A stretch of DNA of 18,859 nt from Nitrospirales bacterium (lineage in GTDB: Bacteria > Nitrospirota > Nitrospiria > Nitrospirales > UBA8639), in contig JAJDBO010000162.1 of the NCBI GenBank assembly GCA_029261305.1, positions 1 to 18,859 on the forward strand, written 5' to 3'. Below the pieces are notes generated by a model. The model was not told where the DNA came from. It worked only from the letters and a program-made list of their open reading frames with translations, and ran no database searches. How positions within the stretch are numbered: position 1 is the stretch's first letter; each line of letters opens with the position of its first letter. Positions 6,670 to 14,098 of the stretch are shown here, one piece after another. The translations under genes and the position numbers were made by a program.

Positions 6670-6759
6670 AAAATTAAAGGCACCGTTATTGCTCTCTCTA
6701 GTCTTAATTTGATGACCGAAAACTCACTTTTCACGAAGAAGATAGTAACGGAGCATTCC

Positions 6760-8619
6760 ATGACCTTAGTCCAACGAACATCTCAGGTGATATTTTTTGT
6801 CGTAATTTTAATCTCTTTATTCTTCCCATTTTCATTGGTTACCCAAACACCAACAGTATTGGCTGCAACCACTGGAAATGGCACTTTGAGTTGGAATGCA
6901 AACACGGAATCTGATCTAGCCGGATATGATATTTTTTTTGGGGACAAACCAGGTGTCTACAATCACAAGAACTCACCGATCTCGGTAGGAAAGGTTAAAA
7001 GCTATAACTTTCCACCAGGGATGCTTACCCCAGGTGTGTCCTATTACTTCGCCTTTAAAGCCAAGGACTTGGCAAATAACAAAAGCGGGCTCTCCAATGA
7101 GATAACCGGTAAATTGCCTGCAGATACCCCACTACCTCCGGCAGACAATTCTTTCCCAACGGTGAACATTACTACACCATCCTCGGGAGCCAGTGTTTCT
7201 GGGGTTGTCTCCATTAAGGCTTCCGCTTCAGATAATATCGGGGTAGTTGGAGTTCGCTTCCTAGCAAATGACGTACAAGTAGGAGCAGAAGATACAAACG
7301 CCCCATATTCTACTCAGTGGGACACTTCCTCATCAGCATCAGGCACGTACAAACTCAAGGCCATTGCAAGAGATGCGGCAGGAAACAAAACCACGTCCGC
7401 GATAATTTCAGTGACTGTGGGTGGAGGGGGCACACCCAGTAGCGGGTCTATCACGGTTACCAATCTCTTGGTCCAATCAGGGAGAGCCTACGCCGTCGTT
7501 CCCAATGGGCTTAACAATGGGGGCCAGCCATTCATTGACCGAACATTTTGGAAATTTAGCAACGTCCCCACCTCCTTGGTTGGCCAAACCTTCATTCGCA
7601 CCGCCAATCGAGACAAACACCTCACGAATAACCCGTTCCTCCGTTTCAATATCGATCAGCCGGCTTCGGTGTATGTGGGGCATGACGTCACGATCTCAAA
7701 GAAACCTTCCTGGCTGACGAGTTTTTCAAAGACGGGACTGGTCGTCAAAATAGAGGGCGCCACGCTCGAATTTTACAAGAAGGATTTTCCTGCGGGGCAA
7801 GTCAGCCTTGGGGGCAATGATGGGAATAATAAGATTATGTATTCCGTCGTGGTCACTAGCAATGGGTCATCAGGACCAAGCCCAGGGCCGGGACCTGATA
7901 CGACTCCCCCAACCGTTTCCATTTCAGCACCAGGCAAAGGAGACGCGGTGTCCGGCGTGGTCTCCATCAAAGCCACCGCCGTTGATGATGTCGGGGTTGC
8001 CGGCGTTCGATTCTTCATCAATAACGCGCAGCTTGGTAATGAAGACACCACAGCACCGTTTTCCATTAATTGGGATACCGCCGCATTACTTCCCAACACC
8101 TACAACCTCAAAGCTATTGCCCGAGATGGTGCAGGGAATACCACCACGTCCACGATAATTCCAGTGACTGTGGGTGGAGGGGGCACACCCAGTAGCGGGT
8201 CTATCACGGTTACCAATCTCTTGGTCCAATCAGGGAGAGCCTACGCCGTCGTTCCCAATGGGCTTAACAATGGCGGCCAGTCATACATCGATCGAATAAC
8301 GTGGAAATTTAGCAACGTCCCCACCTCCTTGGTTGGCCAAACCTTCATTCGCACCGCCAATCGAGACAAACACCTCACGAATAACCCGTTCCTCCGTTTC
8401 AATATCGATCAGCCGGCCACGGTGTATGTGGGGCATGACGTCACGATCTCAAAGAAACCTTCCTGGCTGACGAGTTTTTCAAAGACGGGACTGGTCGTCA
8501 AAATAGAGGGCGCCACGCTCGAATTTTACAAGAAGGATTTTCCTGCGGGGCAAGTCAGTCTTGGGGGCAATGATGGGAAGGATAATTCAATGTATACCGT
8601 CATTGTCACAAATAAATAA
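6760..8619 (+). CDS. Exported multidomain protein: FnIII-like domain plus two (Ig-like + unknown domain) modules
   Basis: 619 residues. A signal peptide with a long hydrophobic core ends at PTVLAA (cleavage near residue 35). Then come an FnIII-like domain (about 38-125; LSWNANTESDLAGYDIFFGD ... YYFAFKAKDLANNKSG), an Ig-like domain of the Big_7 type (133-220), an unrecognised ~140-residue beta-rich domain (229-369), a second Ig-like domain (384-471) and a second copy of the unknown domain (480-619). The unknown domain contains PTSLVGQTFIRTANRDKH, VYVGHDVTISKKPSWL and KKDFPAGQVSLGGNDG. The module repeats at a 753-nt period. This layout suits adhesion or glycan binding at the cell surface, but no catalytic motif is visible and the role is unknown. 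I chose ATG 6760 because GGAG (6750-6753) lies 6 nt upstream and the signal peptide then begins cleanly; the frame is open to 6709 without a ribosome site. A terminator follows. Confidence 0.8.
   Translation: MTLVQRTSQVIFFVVILISLFFPFSLVTQTPTVLAATTGNGTLSWNANTESDLAGYDIFFGDKPGVYNHKNSPISVGKVKSYNFPPGMLTPGVSYYFAFKAKDLANNKSGLSNEITGKLPADTPLPPADNSFPTVNITTPSSGASVSGVVSIKASASDNIGVVGVRFLANDVQVGAEDTNAPYSTQWDTSSSASGTYKLKAIARDAAGNKTTSAIISVTVGGGGTPSSGSITVTNLLVQSGRAYAVVPNGLNNGGQPFIDRTFWKFSNVPTSLVGQTFIRTANRDKHLTNNPFLRFNIDQPASVYVGHDVTISKKPSWLTSFSKTGLVVKIEGATLEFYKKDFPAGQVSLGGNDGNNKIMYSVVVTSNGSSGPSPGPGPDTTPPTVSISAPGKGDAVSGVVSIKATAVDDVGVAGVRFFINNAQLGNEDTTAPFSINWDTAALLPNTYNLKAIARDGAGNTTTSTIIPVTVGGGGTPSSGSITVTNLLVQSGRAYAVVPNGLNNGGQSYIDRITWKFSNVPTSLVGQTFIRTANRDKHLTNNPFLRFNIDQPATVYVGHDVTISKKPSWLTSFSKTGLVVKIEGATLEFYKKDFPAGQVSLGGNDGKDNSMYTVIVTNK
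7411..8583 (+). repeat. Intragenic duplication with 753-nt period and mosaic near-identity
   Basis: Bases 7411-7830 correspond to 8164-8583. The two are almost identical, with long tracts showing no synonymous change, apart from a diverged patch at 7525-7551/8278-8304 and a few single changes. The Ig-coding part just upstream (7156-7405/7909-8158) is paralogous at protein level but clearly diverged in DNA. The repeat is inside one gene and carries no mobile-element features. Confidence 0.9.
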
Positions 8620-8677
8620 GGGGGAAACAAAGTTATCCTCTTCGCCAGATCGCCCATTAGTATCTTGGTGATTCCCG

Positions 8678-8719
8678 GGCCGGCTCTCTTGTCAAAAGAG
8701 AGTCGGCCTGATTTCTTTT
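8678..8719 (+). terminator. Intrinsic terminator of the FnIII-type gene
   Basis: A 13-bp stem, GGCCGGCTCTCTT (8678-8690) with AAGAGAGTCGGCC (8696-8708), contains one G-U pair. It has a 5-nt loop and a T-rich tail (8709-8719), 58 nt after the stop codon. The tail supports plus-strand termination only. Confidence 0.88.
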
Positions 8720-8760
8720 GAGGCTAGGCAATCTGATAAAGAGGAACGCTCTTCGATACT

Positions 8761-10485
8761 CTACACCATAAACTGGGCATCATAGAGAGTTCGATACACC
8801 CCACCCTGAGAGATTAGGTGAGCATGGGTGCCTTGCTGTACGAGACTTCCGTGATCTAAGACAATAATCCGATCTACCTGCTGAAGGGTGGAAAGCCTGT
8901 GGGCAATCACAATAGTCGTCCGGCCTTGGGTTAAAACATCTAAGGCTTCTCGAATTTTCACTTCAGTTTCGGTATCGATGTTAGACGTCGCTTCATCAAG
9001 AATGACTATAGGAGGATCTTTTAAGAGCACACGTGCAATCGCCACACGCTGTTTCTGTCCCACAGAAAGCTTCACACCCCGTTCACCAATCCAGGTATCA
9101 TACTTTTCTGGCAACTCTGAAATAAACTCATGTGCACGTGCCGCGATAGCGACACCTTCAATTTCAGACTGACTGGCATCAGGGTTGCTATACGCAATAT
9201 TGTCCCGAACCGTGCCATTAAATAAAAAGGGTTCCTGCTGCACCAACCCTATCTGATCTCGCACATAAGACAGTGGCAAATCTCGAATATCGATGCCTCC
9301 TAAAAAGACGCTGCCTCCTCGGACATCATAAAACCGCAAGATCAATTTAATCAGCGTGCTCTTCCCTGCACCACTCGGACCCACCAACGCTACACGTTCA
9401 CCAGCGGGGATTGAGACGGTGATTCCATTTAACACCGGCACATCAGACCGATAAGCGAACATAACGCCCTTCAAATCGACTACCCCTTCGAGCTTTCCTT
9501 CAGGAGTCACCACACCAGGGCGATCCACGACATCAGGCTTCGTATCAAGCACCTCAAAGATTCGTTCACTCGCCGCTAAGGCATGCTGCAACATATGATT
9601 GACCGAATGTATTTGATTAATCGGCACATAAAACAATGCCAGATACGACACAAACATCACCAATTCACCAATGGACAACTTCCCAGAGGCCACTTCACTT
9701 GGCCCCGCCCAGAGGACCAAAACCGTGCCTAGGCTCCCGATAAAAATCATGCCAGGTGAATACACCGACCAGAGAAACATCGCCTTTAATGTACTTCTAT
9801 TGACGGCCTGACTCTTTTGGTCAAATCGCGCACGTTCATAGTCATGCCGATTAAAGCCCATCGTCTCGCGAATGCCAGATAAGGCATCTTGAAGATACGC
9901 ACTCAAATCAGCTGTATTTTTCCGGATCTCATGGTAGTAGCCATGGACTCGCTTTGAGAACAACACGGCGGACATCGCTAAAATTGGAATGGGCACCAGG
10001 GCGAGCAAGGCCAACTTCCAATTGAGCGCAAAAAGGAGAACTGTAATACCCACCAATGTCAGTGTGGCCGTCAACATACTCTCTAATCCATCGATAAAAA
10101 TCCGTTCGACATGCTCGGTATCGCTCATCACTCGAGACATGATTTCACCAGTCGACCTGTTTTCATAAAAACTGATGGACAACCGTTGAAGGGCATGAAA
10201 CACCTGTTGGCGTAGATGAAAGATCACACGCTGTTCGAGAATATTATTAAACCGGATCCGAAGAGAGTTGAGAATATTCTTGAATCCATACGCAAACACG
10301 ACTCCCCCTAACACCAACGGGAGTAAATCTGTTCGCTCAGCTTGAATAACATCATCAATGATGACCTTAATGAGCCATGGCGGCAGAAGATCAAAAATAG
10401 TCGTGAGTGTGGCAAAGGACAACGTGGTCAGGACCAGACCACGATGGGGCCGGAGGTAGCCAAGAATTCGAATAAGGGAATTCAC
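8761..10485 (-). CDS. ABC exporter half-transporter, MsbA/multidrug type (fused TM + ATPase)
   Basis: 574 residues. The N-terminal ~310 form a six-helix type IV exporter membrane domain (ENRSTGEIMSRVMSDTEHVE is the family's coupling region), and the rest is an ATPase: Walker A GPSGAGKST at 369-377, Q-loop LVQQEPFLF, signature at 473-477, Walker B VILDEATS with Asp497/Glu498, and H-loop His529. It should act as a homodimer exporting lipids, lipid A core, peptides or drugs; the substrate is not readable. The signature reads LSVGQ instead of LSGGQ, replacing one of the two conserved glycines; the catalytic residues are intact. The start is a GTG, the first possible codon after an in-frame TAA, with no clear ribosome site, so initiation may depend on coupling to def 60 nt upstream. 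MsbA is possible, but no lipid A gene is adjacent. Confidence 0.87.
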   Translation of the reverse strand: MNSLIRILGYLRPHRGLVLTTLSFATLTTIFDLLPPWLIKVIIDDVIQAERTDLLPLVLGGVVFAYGFKNILNSLRIRFNNILEQRVIFHLRQQVFHALQRLSISFYENRSTGEIMSRVMSDTEHVERIFIDGLESMLTATLTLVGITVLLFALNWKLALLALVPIPILAMSAVLFSKRVHGYYHEIRKNTADLSAYLQDALSGIRETMGFNRHDYERARFDQKSQAVNRSTLKAMFLWSVYSPGMIFIGSLGTVLVLWAGPSEVASGKLSIGELVMFVSYLALFYVPINQIHSVNHMLQHALAASERIFEVLDTKPDVVDRPGVVTPEGKLEGVVDLKGVMFAYRSDVPVLNGITVSIPAGERVALVGPSGAGKSTLIKLILRFYDVRGGSVFLGGIDIRDLPLSYVRDQIGLVQQEPFLFNGTVRDNIAYSNPDASQSEIEGVAIAARAHEFISELPEKYDTWIGERGVKLSVGQKQRVAIARVLLKDPPIVILDEATSNIDTETEVKIREALDVLTQGRTTIVIAHRLSTLQQVDRIIVLDHGSLVQQGTHAHLISQGGVYRTLYDAQFMV

Positions 10486-10545
10486 AAGGGATTACACTGC
10501 ATTATCAGAAGGACACAAATTAGAGAAAGATTTCCAACCACAGGA

Positions 10546-11076
10546 TTAAATGACGGTTACTGGCTCTTCCTTCCAGTATGAATCAAACTCTTGTAGTTGG
10601 GTCAGGGTCGACATCCCATCCATCCGATCAAGAAATACCTTACCAAGCAAATGATCCATTTCATGTTGAATACACACGCCATACAGACCAGTAACTTCAA
10701 AGTCTAATTCCTTGCCGTGCCGATCTAACGTCTGGACTCGAATTGAAGACGGTCGAGTCACTTTCCCTCGCAGGCCATCAACGCTTAAACAACCTTCCCA
10801 CATTTCCACCTGCTCCGGGCCATAAAAAACAATTTTTGGGTTAATCAGCACTGTTTCAGGAAAACCAGACTCCCCATCACAGCCCATCACGACCAACTGT
10901 TCCGAACGCGAGACTTGTGGCGCGGCTAATCCTATTCCATCATTCTCGTACATCGTCTCAAACATATCATCAATAAATTGTTGAAACGCTGGAGTATTGA
11001 TCACTTCTATTGGAACAGGTTTCGCAATTTTTCTTAACACTGGATTGCCAATCTTGGCTATGGGCAAGACCGCCAT
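10546..11076 (-). CDS. def: Peptide deformylase
   Basis: 176-residue metalloenzyme that removes the formyl group from the initiator methionine of new proteins. All three family motifs are present: GIGLAAPQ at 47-54, EGCLS with metal-ligand Cys96, and HEMDH with ligands His138 and His142 and catalytic Glu139. Length is typical of bacterial Def (~170). The frame runs upstream to 11136, but ATG 11076 is chosen because AAAGGAG (11083-11089) lies 6 nt away and MAVLPIAKIGNPVLRKIAKP is the usual Def N-terminus. No fmt gene, its frequent partner, is nearby. It lies between an exported HEAT-repeat gene and an ABC exporter on the same strand, with gaps of 108 and 60 nt, so co-transcription is possible but functional linkage is not obvious. 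Confidence 0.96.
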   Translation of the reverse strand: MAVLPIAKIGNPVLRKIAKPVPIEVINTPAFQQFIDDMFETMYENDGIGLAAPQVSRSEQLVVMGCDGESGFPETVLINPKIVFYGPEQVEMWEGCLSVDGLRGKVTRPSSIRVQTLDRHGKELDFEVTGLYGVCIQHEMDHLLGKVFLDRMDGMSTLTQLQEFDSYWKEEPVTVI

Positions 11077-11184
11077 CGTGATCTCCTTTACGAACGTGGT
11101 CCCGACAATAGATCTAGAGCCGATACCGCCATTCAAATTATTTTCGAATACTCAATATGGGTGGACTCAGTGGTCCGCCCCACG

Positions 11185-12051
11185 TTATGAAAAATACTTA
11201 TTCGTGGTGCTTTCTAATGTTGGTTGAGGTGGGGGCTCCGGAAATGCCTCAGAGGGTGAGCCCGTGGATGGTGCAGCCTCAGTCGAACCTTGTCGTTCCT
11301 TCAACCTGGCCTCCCACCATTTCGTCAACTCCTGAGACCATTGCTTTCGTTGCTCTTGGGTTGACCCTTGCCAATCATGCGGTTCTCCCCCATATCTTGT
11401 GAGCCGCCAGAATGATTCCAGCGCCGTCGCCGCCACATACCGTTCTGAATCGCCTAATAATTGAATCAACAGTGGAGGCACTTCCACATCCCGCGCATAC
11501 CGAGATAAATAGGCTACGGCTCGACGCATAGTGTCATTCTCATCGTTCACGATAGATTTTAACGCTGGAATGGATTGAATCGGATCTAACCTCACGGCGA
11601 CACGAAGCGCCCGTTCACGAACCCTGGTCATTTCCTGAAGATCTAGGGCTGTTTCAAGGAGATTCGGCACCGCTCTCTCATCCTTAATCATCGATAACGT
11701 TTCAATCGCGTTATATCGGAGACGCGTGCCTGGCAGTTTAAGCGCTTTGACCAACACCGGCACTACGGGTTTCCCCAAATGTACAAATTCGCCCATGATG
11801 TACAGCTCCTGACGCCCTTCCAACAAAGGTAATAATGCTTCCGCACGCTGTAATTCCTTCTCAGATAACACCTCGGGGGCAGGCGTCGCCTCTGGGATAA
11901 TTGGAAATTCTGGCTCTGGTGGGGCATCATAGGGAATTTGAACTGGAATGATCTGGCCTGTGCCAAAATCTTGCCAGGCCATAACTCCCTGAGAAGCACC
12001 CACAAAGATGCCTAAGACACAACTTGCAAACAACCATGATGGCATTTTCAT
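11185..12051 (-). CDS. Exported HEAT-repeat protein
   Basis: 288 residues. An N-terminal hydrophobic signal (MPSWLFASCVLGIFVGASQGVMA) is followed by a proline-rich stretch (about 45-65). About four HEAT-like helical repeats follow, for example VPVLVKALKLPGTRLRYNAIETLS, AVPNLLETALDLQEMTRVRERALRVA, SIPALKSIVNDENDTMRRAVAYLS and VPPLLIQLLGDSERYVAATALESF. A Trp-rich helix (KQWSQELTKWWEARLKER) and a Ser/Pro-rich tail complete it. HEAT solenoids act as protein-binding scaffolds; here it would be periplasmic or surface-anchored. No enzymatic motif is seen, and it is not a phycobilin lyase on present evidence. ATG 12051 is chosen because GAGGAG (12059-12064) lies 7 nt upstream; the frame is open to 12087. 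An inverted repeat lies just upstream (12094-12117). It is the first gene of a possible HEAT-def-ABC transcript. Confidence 0.75.
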   Translation of the reverse strand: MKMPSWLFASCVLGIFVGASQGVMAWQDFGTGQIIPVQIPYDAPPEPEFPIIPEATPAPEVLSEKELQRAEALLPLLEGRQELYIMGEFVHLGKPVVPVLVKALKLPGTRLRYNAIETLSMIKDERAVPNLLETALDLQEMTRVRERALRVAVRLDPIQSIPALKSIVNDENDTMRRAVAYLSRYARDVEVPPLLIQLLGDSERYVAATALESFWRLTRYGGEPHDWQGSTQEQRKQWSQELTKWWEARLKERQGSTEAAPSTGSPSEAFPEPPPQPTLESTTNKYFS

Positions 12052-12093
12052 CAAACGTCTCCTCACACGAAAAAATTTCGCACTCACTTCTTT

Positions 12094-12117
12094 AGTCTAG
12101 TGGGTAACCCTTAGACT
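12094..12117. promoter_or_regulatory. Inverted repeat in the promoter region of the HEAT-repeat gene (possible operator)
   Basis: AGTCTA at 12094-12099 mirrors TAGACT at 12112-12117. A GGG/CCC pair sits nearer the centre, with a small asymmetric internal loop. It lies 43 nt upstream of the chosen start codon. Nothing resembling a T-tail follows on either strand, so an operator or weak hairpin is more likely than a terminator. Confidence 0.3.
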
Positions 12118-12137
12118 GGTCAAGAGAGATAACGAGA

Positions 12138-12165
12138 GGCGTATGCGTGATGGGTGATGCGTGGG
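12138..12165. repeat. Degenerate GCGT/GTGAT short-repeat patch between potD and the HEAT gene
   Basis: The stretch is built from variants of GCGTGAT and GGTGATG (GCGTATGCGTGAT, GGGTGATGCGTGG). It is non-coding and irregular. It is similar in style, though not in sequence, to the patch at 3680-3712. Confidence 0.35.
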
Positions 12166-12212
12166 GGAAGCACTAGAGAACCATTTTCCAACACTTCACG
12201 CTTTACCTTCCC

Positions 12213-13310
12213 TCAGTGGACTTTCAACTCAGTCCACGCCCGATCATAATATCGCATGGCCTCGCCTGCATCCACCATCCACTCCATTCTGGCAATGACC
12301 TCTTCCGTCGGATACACGGCAGGATTATTTCGCACAGAAGCAGCGACCCGAGCCTTGACTAATCGATTACCCGACGCAAACAACAGACGTTCTGAGGTCA
12401 TCTGAGCGACCGGCGTATCAATTAAATAGTTGATAAATTCAAAGGCTATCGCTTGTCTTGGAGAGCTAGCCAACACTGCCAAACAATCCGTCCAAATCGT
12501 TCCGCCCTCTTGAGGAACCACATATTTGATGGATGGACGCTCTTGCATCGCTCGCGCGATAGGGCCTCCCCAGGCATGCGCCAGCACAATGTCTCCAGTC
12601 ACAAGCAAATGGTCAAATGATTCACTCGTGTAGGTTTTGACCAATGGCTTCTGCTCCATCAGTTTTTGTTTGGCCTGCTCAATGAGCAGAGGGTCTTGAC
12701 TATTTAACGAATAGCCGAGCGACCGCAAGGCCATCCCAAAAACTTCCCGCTGATCATTGAGCATGCTTATACGCCCCTTGTATCGAGCATCCCAAAGAAT
12801 GTTCCAACTAGTCGGAGGCCCTTGGATCACCGCCGAATCATAGCCAATCCCTACCGTCCCCCATAAATAGGGAAGGGCATATTCCTGTTGCGGGTCAAAG
12901 GGAAGGTTCCTCAGAAATGGTTCAATGAATTGTTCATTAGGAAGACGAGTATGGTCCAACCTTGCCAAGAGTCCCTGTTTTGCCATGATCGACACCATAA
13001 AATCTGAGGGCACCACTACATCATACCCAGTGGCCCCACTTTGCACTTTGGCCAAGAGTTCCTCATTGCTACTAAACGTATCCACGACAACTTTAATTCC
13101 AGATTGAGTTTCAAAACCGTCAAGCAACTTTTGATCCACATAATCTGACCAGGTGAAATAAAATAATTCCTTTGCCGCAACATCTTGAGAGATATCACCA
13201 GCCGAAGAGGGCTCACCAGAGGGTCCACAGCCAAACAACAATCCCACCAAAAACAATAGGCAAACCGTCAACCAGTATCTTAGAAATTTGGATTCATAAA
13301 AATTATGCAT
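12213..13310 (-). CDS. potD: Spermidine/putrescine-binding lipoprotein PotD
   Basis: 365-residue substrate-binding protein of the polyamine ABC importer. A hydrophobic N-terminus ends in LLFGC (Cys28), a lipobox, so unlike the soluble periplasmic E. coli PotD this one is probably lipid-anchored. The core reads KELFYFTWSDYVDQKLLDGFE, VVVDTFSSNEELLAKVQSGATGYDVVVPSDFMV and YALPYLWGTVGIGYDSAV, all typical of PotD/PotF. YLWGTVGIGY and the aromatic/acidic positions near TWSDY fit the polyamine pocket. Whether putrescine or spermidine is preferred cannot be decided. It starts 17 nt after the potC stop with only a weak ribosome site, consistent with translation from a shared potABCD transcript. It is the last gene of the operon; no clear intrinsic terminator follows. 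Confidence 0.93.
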   Translation of the reverse strand: MHNFYESKFLRYWLTVCLLFLVGLLFGCGPSGEPSSAGDISQDVAAKELFYFTWSDYVDQKLLDGFETQSGIKVVVDTFSSNEELLAKVQSGATGYDVVVPSDFMVSIMAKQGLLARLDHTRLPNEQFIEPFLRNLPFDPQQEYALPYLWGTVGIGYDSAVIQGPPTSWNILWDARYKGRISMLNDQREVFGMALRSLGYSLNSQDPLLIEQAKQKLMEQKPLVKTYTSESFDHLLVTGDIVLAHAWGGPIARAMQERPSIKYVVPQEGGTIWTDCLAVLASSPRQAIAFEFINYLIDTPVAQMTSERLLFASGNRLVKARVAASVRNNPAVYPTEEVIARMEWMVDAGEAMRYYDRAWTELKVH

Positions 13311-13327
13311 TTAGTTCTTGGCGTCTT

Positions 13328-14098
13328 TCATTTTCGCTGAAAGGCCAGCGATACCCCAATCAGCAGCATGGACACCGTCACCAATATGGCTGAGAGCGCA
13401 TTAATTTCTGGCGTAATCCCCGTACGCATCATAGACCACACCTTGAGAGGCAAGGTGGTTGCTCCTGGACCCGTCGTAAAAAACGTGACGACGAAATCAT
13501 CCAAGGAAAGCGTGAAAGCCATCAACCCGGCCCCCAATATCGCCGGACGAAGCAAAGGAAATGTGACATGCACAAATGCCTGCCACGGAGTCGCACCTAA
13601 ATCTCGAGCGGCTTCTTCCCAGACAGGATCAATCTTGCGAAGTCTTGCCCGCAGCACCATGATGACTAGCGGCAGATTAAACACGCAATGGCCAATGGTC
13701 ACGGTCGCTAATCCCAGGGGCCACTCTAGCATCACAAAAAACAACAACAAGGCGACCCCTAACATGACTTCGGGTATCACGAGGGGAAGCAACAAGACCC
13801 CTTCGATCAGCGGCTGACCCAACACTCGTCCACGCTCTAAAAACACGGCCGCCCCAATCCCCAATCCCAGAGCCACAAATGTTGACACAACCCCAACCAT
13901 CAAGGAATTGCTCGTCGCTAACCACAACGAGTGATCCCCGGCTAATTGCTGGTACCAATGAAGCGTACCACCCTCCCAGACCGCCGAGATTTTTGAGGCA
14001 TTGAAGGAAAAAAGAAGAATGACTAAAATCGGTCCATACAAAAACACTAACGTGCCCATGCTCATTCCAGCGAGCCACTGAAAAGTTCGATTCTTCAT
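13328..14098 (-). CDS. potC: Spermidine/putrescine ABC transporter permease PotC
   Basis: 256-residue inner-membrane permease with about six hydrophobic helices. It carries the EAA cytoplasmic loop that docks on the ATPase (EEAARDLGATPWQAFVHVTFPLLRPAIL). MSMGTLVFLYGPILVILLFSFNAS near the start and FTLSLDDFVVTFFTTGPGATTLPLKVWSMMRTGITPEINALS near the end are PotC/PotI-like. The start is taken at ATG 14098, which overlaps the potB stop as ATGA and has GGGGAT just upstream. A GTG three codons earlier is possible but less attractive. The tight overlap with potB indicates translational coupling of the two permease halves, which assemble as a heterodimer. Confidence 0.93.
   Translation of the reverse strand: MKNRTFQWLAGMSMGTLVFLYGPILVILLFSFNASKISAVWEGGTLHWYQQLAGDHSLWLATSNSLMVGVVSTFVALGLGIGAAVFLERGRVLGQPLIEGVLLLPLVIPEVMLGVALLLFFVMLEWPLGLATVTIGHCVFNLPLVIMVLRARLRKIDPVWEEAARDLGATPWQAFVHVTFPLLRPAILGAGLMAFTLSLDDFVVTFFTTGPGATTLPLKVWSMMRTGITPEINALSAILVTVSMLLIGVSLAFQRK

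Larger units (their letters stand above)
6074..6759. other. 686-nt AT-rich intergenic region between divergent csp and the FnIII-type gene
   Basis: No credible gene is visible on either strand. The short ORF at 5978-6256 is antisense to csp and its leader. The region contains the csp ribosome site and leader hairpin, and many runs of A and T, notably from 6300 to 6670. A palindrome at 6646-6669 is listed separately. A weak promoter candidate for the plus-strand gene is TTCAAA (6542-6547), a 16-nt spacer and TATATA (6564-6569). The AT content is clearly higher than in the flanking genes, so the stretch is probably regulatory or recently acquired. Confidence 0.6.

Noticed and set aside
7773..8158. 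Open frames of ~110 codons on both strands inside the FnIII-type gene
   Set aside because: They overlap the linker and second Ig domain of a well-supported secreted protein and show composition typical of out-of-frame translation.
7411..8583. The long direct repeat as an insertion sequence or composite element
   Set aside because: Both copies are in one reading frame of one gene, with no transposase, terminal inverted repeats or target duplication.
11159..11180. GGGTGGAC/GTCCGCCC hairpin between the HEAT gene and def as a terminator
   Set aside because: An 8-bp stem with one wobble pair is present, but there is no T-tract on either side.
13368..13817. A 149-codon open frame on the plus strand opposite potC
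   Set aside because: It is antisense to a certain permease gene, has no ribosome site, and its translation is Ser/Asn/Thr-rich without domain features; it is a shadow of the codon use of potC.
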